The position numbers and the translations under genes were made by a program. Source: Azolla caroliniana (lineage: Eukaryota; Polypodiophyta). From it: a stretch of DNA of 64,000 bases. The DNA is taken from NCBI GenBank assembly GCA_043228905.1, contig JBHGNT010000004.1, positions 15,252,001 through 15,316,000 of the forward strand. The letters run 5' to 3'. The notes below the pieces were generated by a model. The model saw only the letters and a list, made by a program, of their open reading frames with translations, was not told the DNA's origin and ran no database searches. Of the stretch, positions 44,489 through 55,383 are shown one piece after another. Position 1 is the stretch's first letter. Every line of letters starts with the position of its first letter.

Positions 44489-45853
44489 ATGGCGATGGCG
44501 ATGGCGAAGTGGAGGTCCGCTGGTCGTTGTACCGCTCTGTGGCTGTGGATTGTATGTGCCCTTCTCAAAGTCTTCTTGGAGAAGGAGGTCGATTGTGTCC
44601 CGTGTCTGTCCATCGAGTGCCCCTCATATACAGTCGTGCACCAAGCTCATGATTTCTCTGTCAGGCTCTACGACGTTAACTCCACGGTGTGGGTGTCTAC
44701 CTCTGCGATTGAAGACATCTCCTTCTCTGCCGCCACCCTTTCAGGCTTCCTCAGGTTAGTGGATTTGATTTTGCTTTGGTAAACACTAATTATTTTAGTT
44801 TAATTCCTAAGCCTTTTCTCTTTTATTCTACTTTTCCGGCTGTTTACTTTCGAAATACCTGTTGCATTTGCGCACAACAGTGGCTCAACTCCCATGTGAT
44901 TTATCACACCTTTCCTATGGCTATTCTAAGGGCTGTAGAAAAAATTAGGGTTTCGGAATAGGCTTAAAGAAAGAGTATGGAAAAACTGGTGTTTGCCAGG
45001 AGGCTTTGTAATATCAATATGTGGAGAGAAAAACAGGTAAGGAAGCTATGTATGCAAGAAATAGGGTGGTCTTTATAAAGCAACAAAGGAAAGGTGGCTA
45101 TGCTAGAAATAGGATTTTCAAGGGTTCTAATGGAAGCAAGAAAGCTTTCAATTGTTATTTCATTTAGAATGATAATGAAAGGAAACTAGTTATGAAGGAA
45201 AGAGCTTTCTAGTTTGGATTCTTTAGGGTATGAAAATAAAAGGTTAGAAGGTTTTATTAAAGAAAAGTAGTTGCACTAGTCACAAGAAAAAAAAAAAAAA
45301 CTTTGATTGATTTAGCTTCGTGGAAGCAAATTTCGTCCTATTGCAAGTTTTTTGGGTAAAAATATCCATTTTTTCTATTCATTCATACCCCTCTTTTTTC
45401 TGTTTCTTTATCAGGCTTTTCAAGTACATTCAAGGCGGGAATGAGGAAGGGGTGACAGTGAATATGACTGCGCCTGTGCTTACGGGAATAACACCTTCTG
45501 ATGGACCCTTTTGTCAAACCACCTTTATTGTGAGGTTCTTTGTTCCTCTGGCATTCCAAGCTAGCCCTCCCATACCCTTATCCAACCTAGATCTCAATGT
45601 GGAACGTTGGGATTCACCCACATATTTCGCTGTCCGTGAGTTCAGTGGCTTTGCATCTGATACTGATGTTACTCACGAGGGGGCTACTCTTGCAGCGAGT
45701 ATTGATGCGGCTGGTTTCAGTATCACTTCTACCCCTAAAGATGAAGTCTACATCATTGCCCAATACAATTCTCCCTTTGATATCACAGGGCGTGTCAATG
45801 AGGTGTGGCTACCCATTTCCATCAATGCCACTTCTCGTCTCAATGTTGCATAA
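44489..45853 (+). CDS. SOUL family heme-binding protein, two exons
   Basis: The only clear host gene. Exon 1 is 44489-44754 and exon 2 45415-45853; the 660-bp intron begins GTTAGT and ends TTATCAG. The spliced frame has 234 codons plus TAA, the usual length of plant SOUL/HBP2-like proteins. Residues 8-30 are hydrophobic and look like a signal peptide (ALWLWIVCALL). The SOUL domain follows: IECPSYTVVH, FSVRLYDVNSTVWVSTS, FLRLFKYIQGGNEE across the splice, VNMTAPVLTGITPSDGPFC, and VYIIAQYNSPFDITGRVNEVW near the end. Such proteins bind heme or tetrapyrroles; the target here is unknown. It has no disruptions and looks functional. I chose the first Met of an MAMAMAK run. Confidence 0.9.
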
Positions 45854-46690
45854 TAATGAAGAATTACATGCACATGCTTTGTTGGTCAAGCTTAATGTTC
45901 TAGTAAGCAGAGTATGACTTCAAATGGTCATTGTACGAATATTTTCTTGAACCCAAACATGACAAGGGCCATGCATTGACAATGATGCCTCTAATTGTTA
46001 TAATAAGAATGTAATCCTTTATTGGGTTTGATGCCCATTGCAAAGCTCCTGCATGGAAGCATTTAATCAATGCCCTTTCTTGTGTGTGCACAGATACAAA
46101 ATGAATTATGTTACTGGTTGCAAACCTCAAAGTGATTTTGAAAACCTGCACTTGTGCTAAATACATGATTGGTCACTTGCTCATCCACATTCAATCTTTT
46201 TAGCAAGGTGTTTTTTTCAATGTCATTAAAGACATCAGATACAGAATGTGTTGTTGGAGGGAAACCTGAATAATCGATATTGATAGAAAAACCGGTTCCT
46301 CAAAATCATGTTGGCTGTGAAGGTCTTAAGGTCATATGGTGAAAAGTCAAAAACCTTTTGCACTTATGAGGTAAGTGTAGATGGTGAATAACTAGTAAAA
46401 AAAATGCTATAGTGGGAGACGTTTAGAGTAGACGAATAAGGATTTCAATTGCTTTGTCACATCTCCTAGAATTGGTTGATGAACTCTACTTCCACTATAC
46501 TTCCTAGAATTGGTTGATGGACTCCCCCTTAGTCTACATCAACACGTCGACATAGGTAACCCATTAGTAGGTCATCATATTAAATCAAGGAGTGAAAGTC
46601 CTAGAGTTGCGTTAGTGCATACATGTCATACTCCATTAGGTTAAAATCTTGACACAGATTCAATATTGCCCCATAACTCCAACATCTTCT
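45854..46690. other. Intergenic sequence downstream of the SOUL gene
   Basis: AT-rich, no coding frame I trust. It probably contains the SOUL 3' UTR at its start. Confidence 0.45.
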
Positions 46691-47710
46691 AGGCAAGCAA
46701 GTATGTTGGGATACTATGGTATATAAACATATGCGATGTTGCTAAATACTTTGTGATGTGGTAGATCCAGATTTCTTTCATAGAACCACTCTCGTAGAGT
46801 CAGTACATGTACCCTCATTGTTATGCACTGATTTATCAAGTAGATGGTTTTAGACATTGTGTCTTGTTGCTCATATTCTTCTCGTTTACCGTACTGTGAG
46901 CTGCTTTGTTTTTATTGTGGTTCTAACTTTCCATTACTCCATTTTGTTTTGGCATATAAATTGGTGGTGAAATCCTTTTTTCTAGAGGAATTCAAAGATC
47001 TAATTGAACAATTATTCTCCTCTGCCATTGAATATGAGGCATTGGATCTTCAACAAAGCCTCTTTTTCCACCATACTCTTGAACATGCAGGAATTTGTCA
47101 CACACCACCCTTTTTTTGCATATGTTAGAACTATGTATGACAAGTGTGATTGTCGATGAAACATTCACCAAATGTTTCGGTCTGAGCAAGTGCCCATATC
47201 TGATTCAATGACATCCAAGATGTTGCTGCTTCTAATCTTGTAGAAATGGATGGAATGTTGTTTTCCAAATTAGCATGCTTCTGATCTTATAATTATAGAT
47301 GGCAACATTATTTTTTAAATTGACATGCTTCACATACTCCACTCATCTGATTTTTGTGAAGATCAAGACATTGCTACTTCTAATCTTGTAGAAATGGATG
47401 GGGTGTTGTTTCCCAAATTGGCATGCTTCACATACTCCGCTCCCAAATTGACATGCATCACTTTCTAAATTGGCATGCTTGACTCATTTTCTATGAAGAT
47501 CAAGACACTACTACTTCCAAACTTGCAGAAATGGATGGAGTATTATTTGCCAAATTGGCATTCTTCTAGTCTTATAGAAATAGATGGCAAGGTTGTTTTC
47601 CAAATTAGCATGCTTCAAATACTCCCCTCATTTGATTTTATGTAAAGATCAAGAGTCCATTGATGACTCCTTTTGGTTGTATGTTTCCCATCTTTTGTGC
47701 CACATTTCAA
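46691..47710 (-). pseudogene. Decayed Ty1/copia integrase fragment P
   Basis: Minus strand traces in order: repeated zinc-finger motif CEACQFGKQ (47620-47250), VIESDMGTCS (near 47210) equivalent to the HSDVWGP block, MPKQNGV (near 46960) equivalent to TPQQNGVAER, NEKNMSN, and VFSNIAYVYIP (near 46745) equivalent to FGSIAYVHIP. No frame longer than about 95 residues survives. It is older than H, G and K. Confidence 0.65.
47240..47630. repeat. Amplified CEACQFGKQ-encoding unit
   Basis: AAATTGGCATGCTT or a close variant occurs about seven times (near 47265, 47317, 47413, 47442, 47466, 47552 and 47599), several with the flanking TAGAAATGGATGG and GATCAAGACA. On the minus strand each encodes the integrase zinc-finger Cys-x2-Cys motif. 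Confidence 0.7.
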
Positions 47711-47759
47711 TGTCTAACATGACCTATTGTCCTAAGGCGTGCACAAAATGTCAATATTT

Positions 47760-48187
47760 CTATGTCTAACATGACCTATTGTCCTTAGGCGTATATAAAA
47801 TGTCAATATCAAGATTTGAACTTGTAACCTTTACACGAAAGTCTCACACTCTAAACAATACACCAACTTATTTTAATTAACAAATATATTTTCATATTAT
47901 TATTTAGGGGCACTAGACACAATAGATGACCGCCAAATGGCATGCATGGGTGTGTACACAACATTTATGCCAAATGGCAATCATGTACAATCCTATGTAC
48001 ACTATATAAGTGGAAGATATGCTTAGTGTTGAACCATTCCGGTTCAACACCAGTCGTCAACAACCTTGTAATCTTGGTTTTTGGTAATAGAAATTCTTGT
48101 CTTCATGTCTTGTTATTCTCTTCTCGTTTGTTATTCTCTTCTTTTCTTCTAAGTCGACATCGTCTTCGAAGCTTGGGCCGTGACAGT
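47760..48187 (+). repeat. Probable 5' LTR of element L
   Basis: Ends CCGTGACA at 48187. It holds a TATA box (TATATAAG, 48004-48011), an antisense tRNA-like module (47812-47865), CATGCATG motifs and two GCCAAATGGC inverted repeats (near 47931 and 47971). The left edge is uncertain because TGTCTAACATGACCTATTG occurs twice, near 47712 and 47764. The 3' partner is not in the window. No standard primer site is seen. Confidence 0.55.
47812..47865 (-). other. Antisense tRNA-like module in the L LTR
   Basis: Minus strand B box AGTTCAAATCT (47822-47812) and a weaker A box TGGTGTATTGT (47865-47855). Confidence 0.45.
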
Positions 48188-48264
48188 TTGAACCAGAATC
48201 CACATTTTTTCTCAAGAATCTAGTCAAATTTTCCCGTCACAATGGAGACCGTCATTAAACAAGA

Positions 48265-48700
48265 TGTTGAGATATCAAGCTCAAGTATATTTAGTTAGCT
48301 AGTCAACACACATGACTTAGTAGTTACCTAGATAGAATCTAGTTAGTGTGTTGACCTTAAAGCCGTAAATAGGATTTTGTACTTGAGTGGGATACATTGT
48401 AGATCCTCCACTCCCATGTTCATTTAATATAGGACTTACACTGTTGTACCTATATTCTACTCACACATGTGCACCTTTGCACATGAGATGTAGATATACC
48501 TCATTGTGAATATTTTTGATTTTGATGATGCTTTCTAATATAGTTAATCATCCCCCATCTTGTCTCGTTGTTCATAAGTGTGAACTTCCTCTCTCTCTTA
48601 CTCTCATACACATACACACACATATCACTTAATCTTCCGGTTAGCTTAATCGCATAATTAGGTACTAATTAACCCATACTTAATTACCTAATTCTTAACA
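48265..48700 (+). repeat. Copia K 5' LTR
   Basis: 436 bp, TGTTGAGAT to TTAACA, immediately followed by the tRNA-Met primer site. Confidence 0.95.
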
Positions 48701-48712
48701 TGGTATCAGAGC
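48701..48712 (+). promoter_or_regulatory. Copia K primer-binding site (initiator tRNA-Met)
   Basis: TGGTATCAGAGC touching the LTR end. Confidence 0.95.
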
Positions 48713-48869
48713 ATGTGGTTTAGAAAATTCACTAAGCCCATCCGACTCCGTGTTTGTGTGTTCGAGACGCGGACGACAAAATCCGGTTATCCGCTATCGT
48801 AGTGCCACTACGTAGCACGTGTATGTGATCAAAGGAAGAAAAGCAAAAGAAGAGAATACACTAATCAAC

Positions 48870-51580
48870 ATGAACACACAAATGGGTAGCTTGCTCGCTA
48901 GTGAAAAGCTAAACCAGAGCAATTATTCATCTTGGGAGTACAAGATGAACCAATACCTCACCAACCAAGGGTATTGGAGCTACATCAACGACACACTCGA
49001 AAACAAACCCGACATCACAAACGCCAACTACCCAACATGGGAGCAAGGAGCGAGTCGGGTAATGTATTGCTTGGCAACATGTGTCCATGACCACATGCTT
49101 AGCCACATTCGAGACGCCAAGTCACCTAAAGAGGCGTGGGCGAACTTGAAGAAGATGTTCACCGCCAACACGACCACCCGAAAGCTTCAACTCTGACAAG
49201 AGTTGAACAACATTCGGCAAAAAGATATGTCTGTGTCGGACTACACCACCAAGATCAAGACCATTTGCAACTCTCTTGGCTCCATCAACATAAACGTCGA
49301 TGAAGACGAGATGGTTCAAGTATGCTTGGGCAGCCTCGCACAATGATTCAACTCGTTGAGGACGGCAATCTTGGCGAAGGAAAACCTCCTTCGTTCTTTG
49401 AACTTCAATCAATGCTAATGGTTAAAGCTACATCTGAACCAAGACCAAGATGTCGGAAGGACAAATGTTCTTCTCGAATTCGGACAGTGGCCGAAGATGA
49501 GGTTGAGGCGGTAGAAGAGGTTGATTTGACCCATCACACGAAGGGAACTCAAACCTTTGACAACAAGACGGAAGTCATCGAGGAAACATTGGAAGAAGGG
49601 GGAGCTTCCATCCCAAACAAGGTCGACAAACGAGGCCCGCAACTTGCAACTATTGCAGCAAAATCAGCCATCCTGAGGAGGAGTGCTGAAAAGAAGAAGC
49701 GATTCGACTTCGACAATCCGACAACTCACAAATTACGCCACCAACTCCAAATACAATGATTACTGTGGACTATTCGTAATGAGACATAGAGTGAACTCTA
49801 TGTTGGTCTTTGACTCCATGAGCACCTCCAACTCGGAAGACGTGTGGTTCATCGACTCCAGCACCTCACATCATATGACGTGACACCAAGAGTGGTTTCG
49901 TGAATTATGAACGCCGGATTGACCCGGCTTCATAGAGATGGGAGATGACACCACACATCCCATTCAACACATCAGCAATGTCCCATTCGGGAAAGAAAGC
50001 AAGCAAACTTGCATCAAGAGTGTCTTGCACGTGCCCACAATAACAAAGAATTTGGTCAAATCGTGGAGCAAGGCATGCAAATTCATTTCAACAACGAAGA
50101 GCGCTTCATCAAGAAAGATGGTTGAGTCATAGCTAAAGGATGGAGAGATGGTCGAATGTTCATTCTTAATTTGAATGAGGTGAAATCGGCCATGTATGCC
50201 AAAGGTCTCAAAACCGAGACAAGCATCGACTTGTGGCACAAGAGAATAGGCCACATAAACCTCCAACGGCTTCGAGTGATGCAAACAAAGGGATTTGTCA
50301 TCGGACTTTCGGCATTCGAGTTGAAATGAGTCGACCGAGTGTGCGAAACATGCCAACTCGGCAAACAACATCGACTCCCATCCCAAAGGAGAGCTCCACA
50401 AGCAAAGGCCTCCTCGACATCATACATTCAGATATACGGGGACCGGCTCAAACGCTGACGATCAGCGGATGCCGATACTATGTCACCTTCATCGACGACT
50501 ACTCCCGCTACATGTGGATCCTTCCGATGAAGAAGAAGAGAGAAGTGCTCTCCAAGTCGAAAAAGAAACCGGTCGGCACATTTGATGCCTACAATCGGAT
50601 GGAGGCAAGGAGTACTTCTCTGACGAATTCATCTCCTACCTCCAAGGTGAAGGCATCTAGAGAGAATTCTCATGCCGACACACATCCCAACAAAATAGAG
50701 TTGCCAAAAAGAAGAATCGGCACATACTCGAGGTAGCATGCGCCATGATGCATGAGAAGCACATGTCGAACTTCTATTGGGCCGAAGCAGCATCCACGAC
50801 CGTGTATCTCATGAATCGATGCACCACTAGTGAAGTGCATGAGCTAACTCCATACGAGCTCCTTGTCGGAAGGAAGCCGATCCTATCACACCTCAAGGTG
50901 TTTGAAAGCATTGCAAATGTACGCATCCCGAATGAAAACCGACAGAAGCCCGACGCGAAGTCGGAGAAATGCATCCTCGTAGGATACTCATCTGAGAAGA
51001 AGGCATACAAGTGCTATAACCCTTTGACCTGAGTGGTTCGGGTGAGTCGAGACGTAATGAATCGACATCTTGGTATAAGCCCGATTCAGCTTCATCCGAA
51101 CCGACCGAGGAAGAGTTGAACGTCAACTCAGAGGACGATATTCGGCCAAGTCCTTTACGAAAGGAAAATCCAAGCTCTACCAAGCTAAGTGGCACACATG
51201 AGCCTTCACGCGACCAAAGCAGGTCATGGCCAAGTCTGAACTTGGACAAAGGGAAAGGTAAGATGCCCGAATACGAAGTCGACCACCCCGACGATAGTGA
51301 TTCAGATGTGTCGGCTCGCTTACTAGACAGTGAGTTTGGTGTATCCATCATGTAGACGCCCGGAGTAAAGAAAACGTTCACATTGGCGAGCAAAAAACTT
51401 CAACACTCATCTAGTCACTTGGCTTAGCTACAATGAGTATATGGCCCATCATTATCCCTTCGCGATGAAGGTAGCGCCCGAACAAGAGCCTGAGAGCTCT
51501 ACAAAAGTGGCTCGTGACCCATGATGGGTGAAAGCAGTCGACCCAAGCCTTCGTCACAGGCTTGAGGGGGAGGAACTGAA
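48870..51580 (+). pseudogene. Copia K gag, protease and integrase
   Basis: Gag starts at ATG 48870 (MNTQMGSLLASEKLNQSNY), close to the H gag. A TGA at 49194 and later frameshifts break it. The zinc knuckle CNYCSKISHPEEEC lies at 49645-49686. Protease reads VWFIDSSTSHH near 49845, with DSS for DSG. Pre-integrase (WHKRIGHINLQRL), CETCQLGKQ and the integrase core (CRYYVTFIDDYSRYMWI near 50480; YWAEAASTTVYLMNRCTT near 50780) follow. After KCILVGYSSEKKAYKCYNP comes an acidic linker, then the end of coding. It lacks polymerase, so it could move only with help. Confidence 0.85.
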
Positions 51581-51702
51581 ACTACCACGAAAATGCCGAC
51601 GCCGAAGACGCCGAAAGCTGAACAGAAGCCGGCATCGAAAGCCGGACAACGCCGAAAGAAAAACCGGATGTCGTTTGTCTCACACTTGAGCTTGAGGGGG
51701 TG

Positions 51703-52138
51703 TGTTGAGATTTCAAGCTCAACTATATTTAGTTAGCTAGTCAACACACGTAACTTAGTAGTTACCTAGATAGAATCTAGTTAGTGTGTTGACCTTAAAG
51801 CCTTAAATAGGATTTTGTACTTGAGTGGGATACATTGTAGATCCTCCACTCCCATGCTCATTTAATATAGGACTTACACCATTGTACCTATATTCTACTC
51901 ACACATGTGCACCTTTGCACATGAGATGTATATATACCTAATTGTGGGTATTTTTGATTTTGATGATGCTTTGTAATATAGTTAATCATCCTCCATCTTG
52001 TCTTGTTGTTCATAAGTGTTAAGTTCCTCTCTCTCTTACTCTCACACACATACACACACATATGACTTAATCTTCCGGTTAGCTTAATCGCATAATTAGG
52101 TACTAATTAACCCATACTTAATTACCTAATTTTTAACA
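51703..52138 (+). repeat. Copia K 3' LTR
   Basis: 436-bp partner of 48265-48700, same ends. Confidence 0.95.
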
Positions 52139-52143
52139 CAAGA

Positions 52144-53280
52144 GTATATGCGTATTCTATCAGAACTTGACCTCCTAACAACAAAATTTGTCGCATTGGA
52201 ACAAGAGAATCAAAAACTTCTTGGCGACTTGCAACAAGTGAGTGTTGAAAAGGAACAACAACATGAGGAACTCTCACAACGTGTCCAACAACTTGAAGTT
52301 GTTGTGTTATCTCTTCGACAACAAGCTTCAACCTCTGAAAGTTTGTTGAAGGAACCCAAAATTAGTTTGCAACCAAAGTTTGATAGTACAAGGTCTCAAT
52401 TTCGAGGATTCTTAAATCAGGTAAGTCTTATAATTCATATGCATCCCAACCGATATCCAACTGAGGCAACTTGAGTGGGGTTAGTTGGAACATTATTGAC
52501 AGGAACTGTACTAGCATGGTTTGAACCATTGCTAGAGAAGAAGTCCCCAATACTAGAAAACTTTGATACCTTTATCGATGAATTCCAAGCTAGTTTTGGT
52601 GATACTGACAATGTAAGAACAACAATAAACAAGATACGCAGGTTGCACCAAGGAGATTGACCAACCTCAACTTACCCAAAAAAAAATCATCTTATTGCTT
52701 GTGATATCCCTTGGGACAAAGCGGCATTGATGAACTTATTTTGACATGGTTTGCGTAATGATGTTAAAGACTTGCTCCTAACATTTCATGATGAACCTAA
52801 ATCATTGACAGAAGCTATTAGCCGCGCAGTTTGATGTGACAATCGTTTGTTCAAAAGACGTTATGAGCACCAACAAACATCGACGCGCCTTATATTTGAG
52901 CAAACATATGCTTCAACATTAGCCTCACCACCTTTAGGACCAATGCAAGTTCCTAATCTTAATTCTTTTAATGGACATACTCCAATGGAGATTGATGTAG
53001 CACGTCATCGAGGTCCTTTGTCTGAAACCGAGAAACAATGACATCGAGCAAATCGACTTTGCCTATATTGTGGTGGTCCAGGACATATAGCAATACATTG
53101 TCCACATCGACCAAAGAGACACTAAATCAAGTCAATGTTGTTGAGAATTTTGATTCCTATTCTCAAGTCAAAGTCAATAAACCAAGAAGTCTTGTCAACG
53201 GCCCTCAGTCCAACAGTTTTGATGTTCTAAGCCAACTAGATGAGCTGTTGAACGAGTAAGTCCAGCCAGAATCGGAGCCA
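52144..53280 (+). pseudogene. Element L gag
   Basis: Sushi-type gag. A coiled-coil N-terminus (ALEQENQKLLGDLQQVSVEK) is followed by the capsid-like region: FDSTRSQFRGFLNQVSL, GLVGTLLTGTVLAWFEPLLE, FIDEFQASFGDTD. A zinc knuckle CLYCGGPGHIAIHC lies near 53060-53100. Stops at 52472, 52660, 52744 and 53038 break it. The start (ATG at 48242) is separated by copia K. Confidence 0.85.
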
Positions 53281-53285
53281 TTTAG

Positions 53286-53903
53286 TTGGACCAACCAAAG
53301 CATACAGAACTTGTTCCGAGCTTAGGTTCCCTTTCATCGAACCGAGTTAGTGAAGTTTTCACGGCACAAGTTCAACGTAGCACATCAAGATGTCATCAAG
53401 TTCTTGCATCTGAGCTCTTGGATTTAGGAGCCAACCCATGTTTCATGGATTGGGATTTTGCCACAACACAAGAAATTCTACTCTATAAGCTTCCTTGTCC
53501 AGCATCAATAGCAGTAATTGATGGACATTCTATTGCATTTGGAGATATTACTGAAGAATCAGAGCCTATTCGTGTAGTTCGTGGTAATTTAGCTTCTGTA
53601 ATATCTGTCAATATCATAAGCAGTCCCAAACATCCAATTGTTCTTGGGTTACCCTGGTTCGAACTTCATAATCCAAAGATTGATTGGAAGAAGCGTGAAA
53701 TCATAGACTCACGAGACAACAACAATTCAAGGCTCATCACCACATCAACCTCAAAGCTAACACCAAGACATATATCAACTATCTCGCTCCAAAGATTATG
53801 TGAAGAAGCTAGAGTAGAAGACATGTTATTGTTTGCAATGGTCATAACCCCATTTTCAAACCCACAAGATCCATTTACCATCAAAATATCAAGAATTCTC
53901 TGA
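53286..53903 (+). pseudogene. Element L protease
   Basis: 205-residue frame with the retropepsin active site as LLDLGANPCFMD (Leu for Ser/Thr in DSG), then HPIVLGLPWFELHNPKIDW, the standard protease end in this lineage. Confidence 0.8.
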
Positions 53904-53904
53904 T

Positions 53905-54830
53905 GTGTTCGATAAGGTAAAGGCCAATACACTTCTTGATCATCGACCATATGATTGTCCCATTGATTTGCATTCCGAGAAGGAACCACCGTGGGAACCA
54001 ATTTATAACCTTTCGCCATCTGAATTGAAAGTTCTTCGAGAATATATTGATGAGAATCTTGCAAATGGCTTTATTCGACATTCTCGATCACCTGCTGGTG
54101 CTCCTATTTTTTTCGTTAGGAAGAAAGATGGCTCTTTATGTTTGGTCGTAGATTATCAAGGCTTGAACGAGGTTATGGTCCGAAATCGATATGCTCTACC
54201 ATTGATTCCAAATCTCTTGGAACGTCTCACTGGGGCCAAATACTTCACAAGGCTAGACTTACGAGGAGCTTACAACCTTGTTCGCATTCGACCTGGTGCT
54301 GAATGGAAAACTGCTTTTCGCACGCGATATGGTCACTTCGCATACACATTAATGTCATTTGGTCTTACAAATGCTCCAACAGTTTTTCAACATATGGCCA
54401 ATGATATCTTTCAAGATTTCCTTGATATACTCATAATCATTTATTTAGATGACATATTAATCTACTCAAAGACACAAGAGGACCACGATAACCATGTTCG
54501 ACAAGTTCTACAACGATTACAAGATTTGGTCTTTATGCCAAACTAGAGGTGTTGCTTTGACCGCAATCAAGTGGAATTTCTAGGATATGTGGTCTCTTCA
54601 GAAGGTATTTGTATGGATCCAAAGAAATTACAAACAATTCTAGCTTAGAAGACATCACGCTCAGTTCGTGATCTGCAATGTTTCTTGGGATTTGCAAATT
54701 TCTACCGCAAATTCATCAAGAGTTACTCACAAGCTATTTTGCCCCTCACATAACTAACACAGAAGAACCGACCATTTGTATGGACGTCAAGCGCAGCCAA
54801 GGCATTTGATAGCTTGAAGCAAGCATTTGC
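53905..54830 (+). pseudogene. Element L reverse transcriptase
   Basis: The frame 53905-54546 has the full finger-palm set: DCPIDLHSEKEPPWEPIYNL, PAGAPIFFVRKKDGSL, FTRLDLRGAYNLVRI, YTLMSFGLTNAPTVFQ, and the catalytic YLDDILIYSK near 54445. After a TAG at 54544 the sequence continues with [23 protein letters not shown] and FVWTSSAAKAFDSLKQAF up to the M insertion. It copies element RNA into DNA; several stops disable it. Confidence 0.9.
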
Positions 54831-55285
54831 TGTTACCCGTTCCTTTGGGTGAACACCTTCGATAGATCTGCGTCTATCGGTCTTCAAGGGCGTGGTACGT
54901 GAAGGCTCGTACAGAGGCGTCGAGAGAGATACGGGGCTCAGAGAGAAAACACTAGCGAGGTCTTGATAGACGTGGCGGCGTGAAACTCATAGGTATGGAT
55001 CAAAGCACAAACTCATGCAGCAAAAATAGGCACAAATCAGATATATTACTATGACAGAAAAGATTACAGAACAGGGCCTATGGCTGGTGACCTTACGAGT
55101 TTATCCTATTACGAAGGACTAAGCTAGTGCTTCCGCCTATAGTTTTCTTCTCTCTCTCTCTGAGGTATTGGTCCTCGTTTAAATAACTTTTCCCCTAATA
55201 CACAGCCGAGCCGTCGGTGGCCCGTGATACTCGGACTCGGCGTTTGCTAATTTCCTAATTTTACATTTCTGTCCTCTGGACAACA
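54831..55285 (+). repeat. Element M 5' LTR
   Basis: 455 bp, TGTT...AACA termini. Its last 201 bp match 57799-57999 without gaps and with about seven differences. Confidence 0.88.
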
Positions 55286-55287
55286 CC

Positions 55288-55304
55288 TGGCACGCCCGTG
55301 GGAC
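55288..55304 (+). promoter_or_regulatory. Element M candidate primer-binding site
   Basis: TGGCACGCCCGTGGGAC two bases after the LTR end. It begins TGG as a tRNA 3' complement must. I could not identify the tRNA. It sets the element's orientation as plus. Confidence 0.6.
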
Positions 55305-55383
55305 AGGACCTTGTCCGTCGGACCCACGACTTACAAAATACTAACAATATTACAAAATTTGCCTTTTAGGCGTGATCCTCGTT

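Larger units (their letters stand above)
48265..52138 (+). mobile_element. Ty1/copia element K lacking reverse transcriptase
   Basis: 3874 bp with two 436-bp LTRs and perfect 5-bp duplication CAAGA (48260-48264 and 52139-52143) inside the L gag. A tRNA-Met primer site follows the 5' LTR (48701-48712), and a purine tract (TTGAGGGGGTG) precedes the 3' LTR. It holds broken gag, protease and integrase; RT and RNase H are absent, the sequence passing from a linker to the purine tract. LTRs differ at about 20 of 436 positions by eye. Confidence 0.93.
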
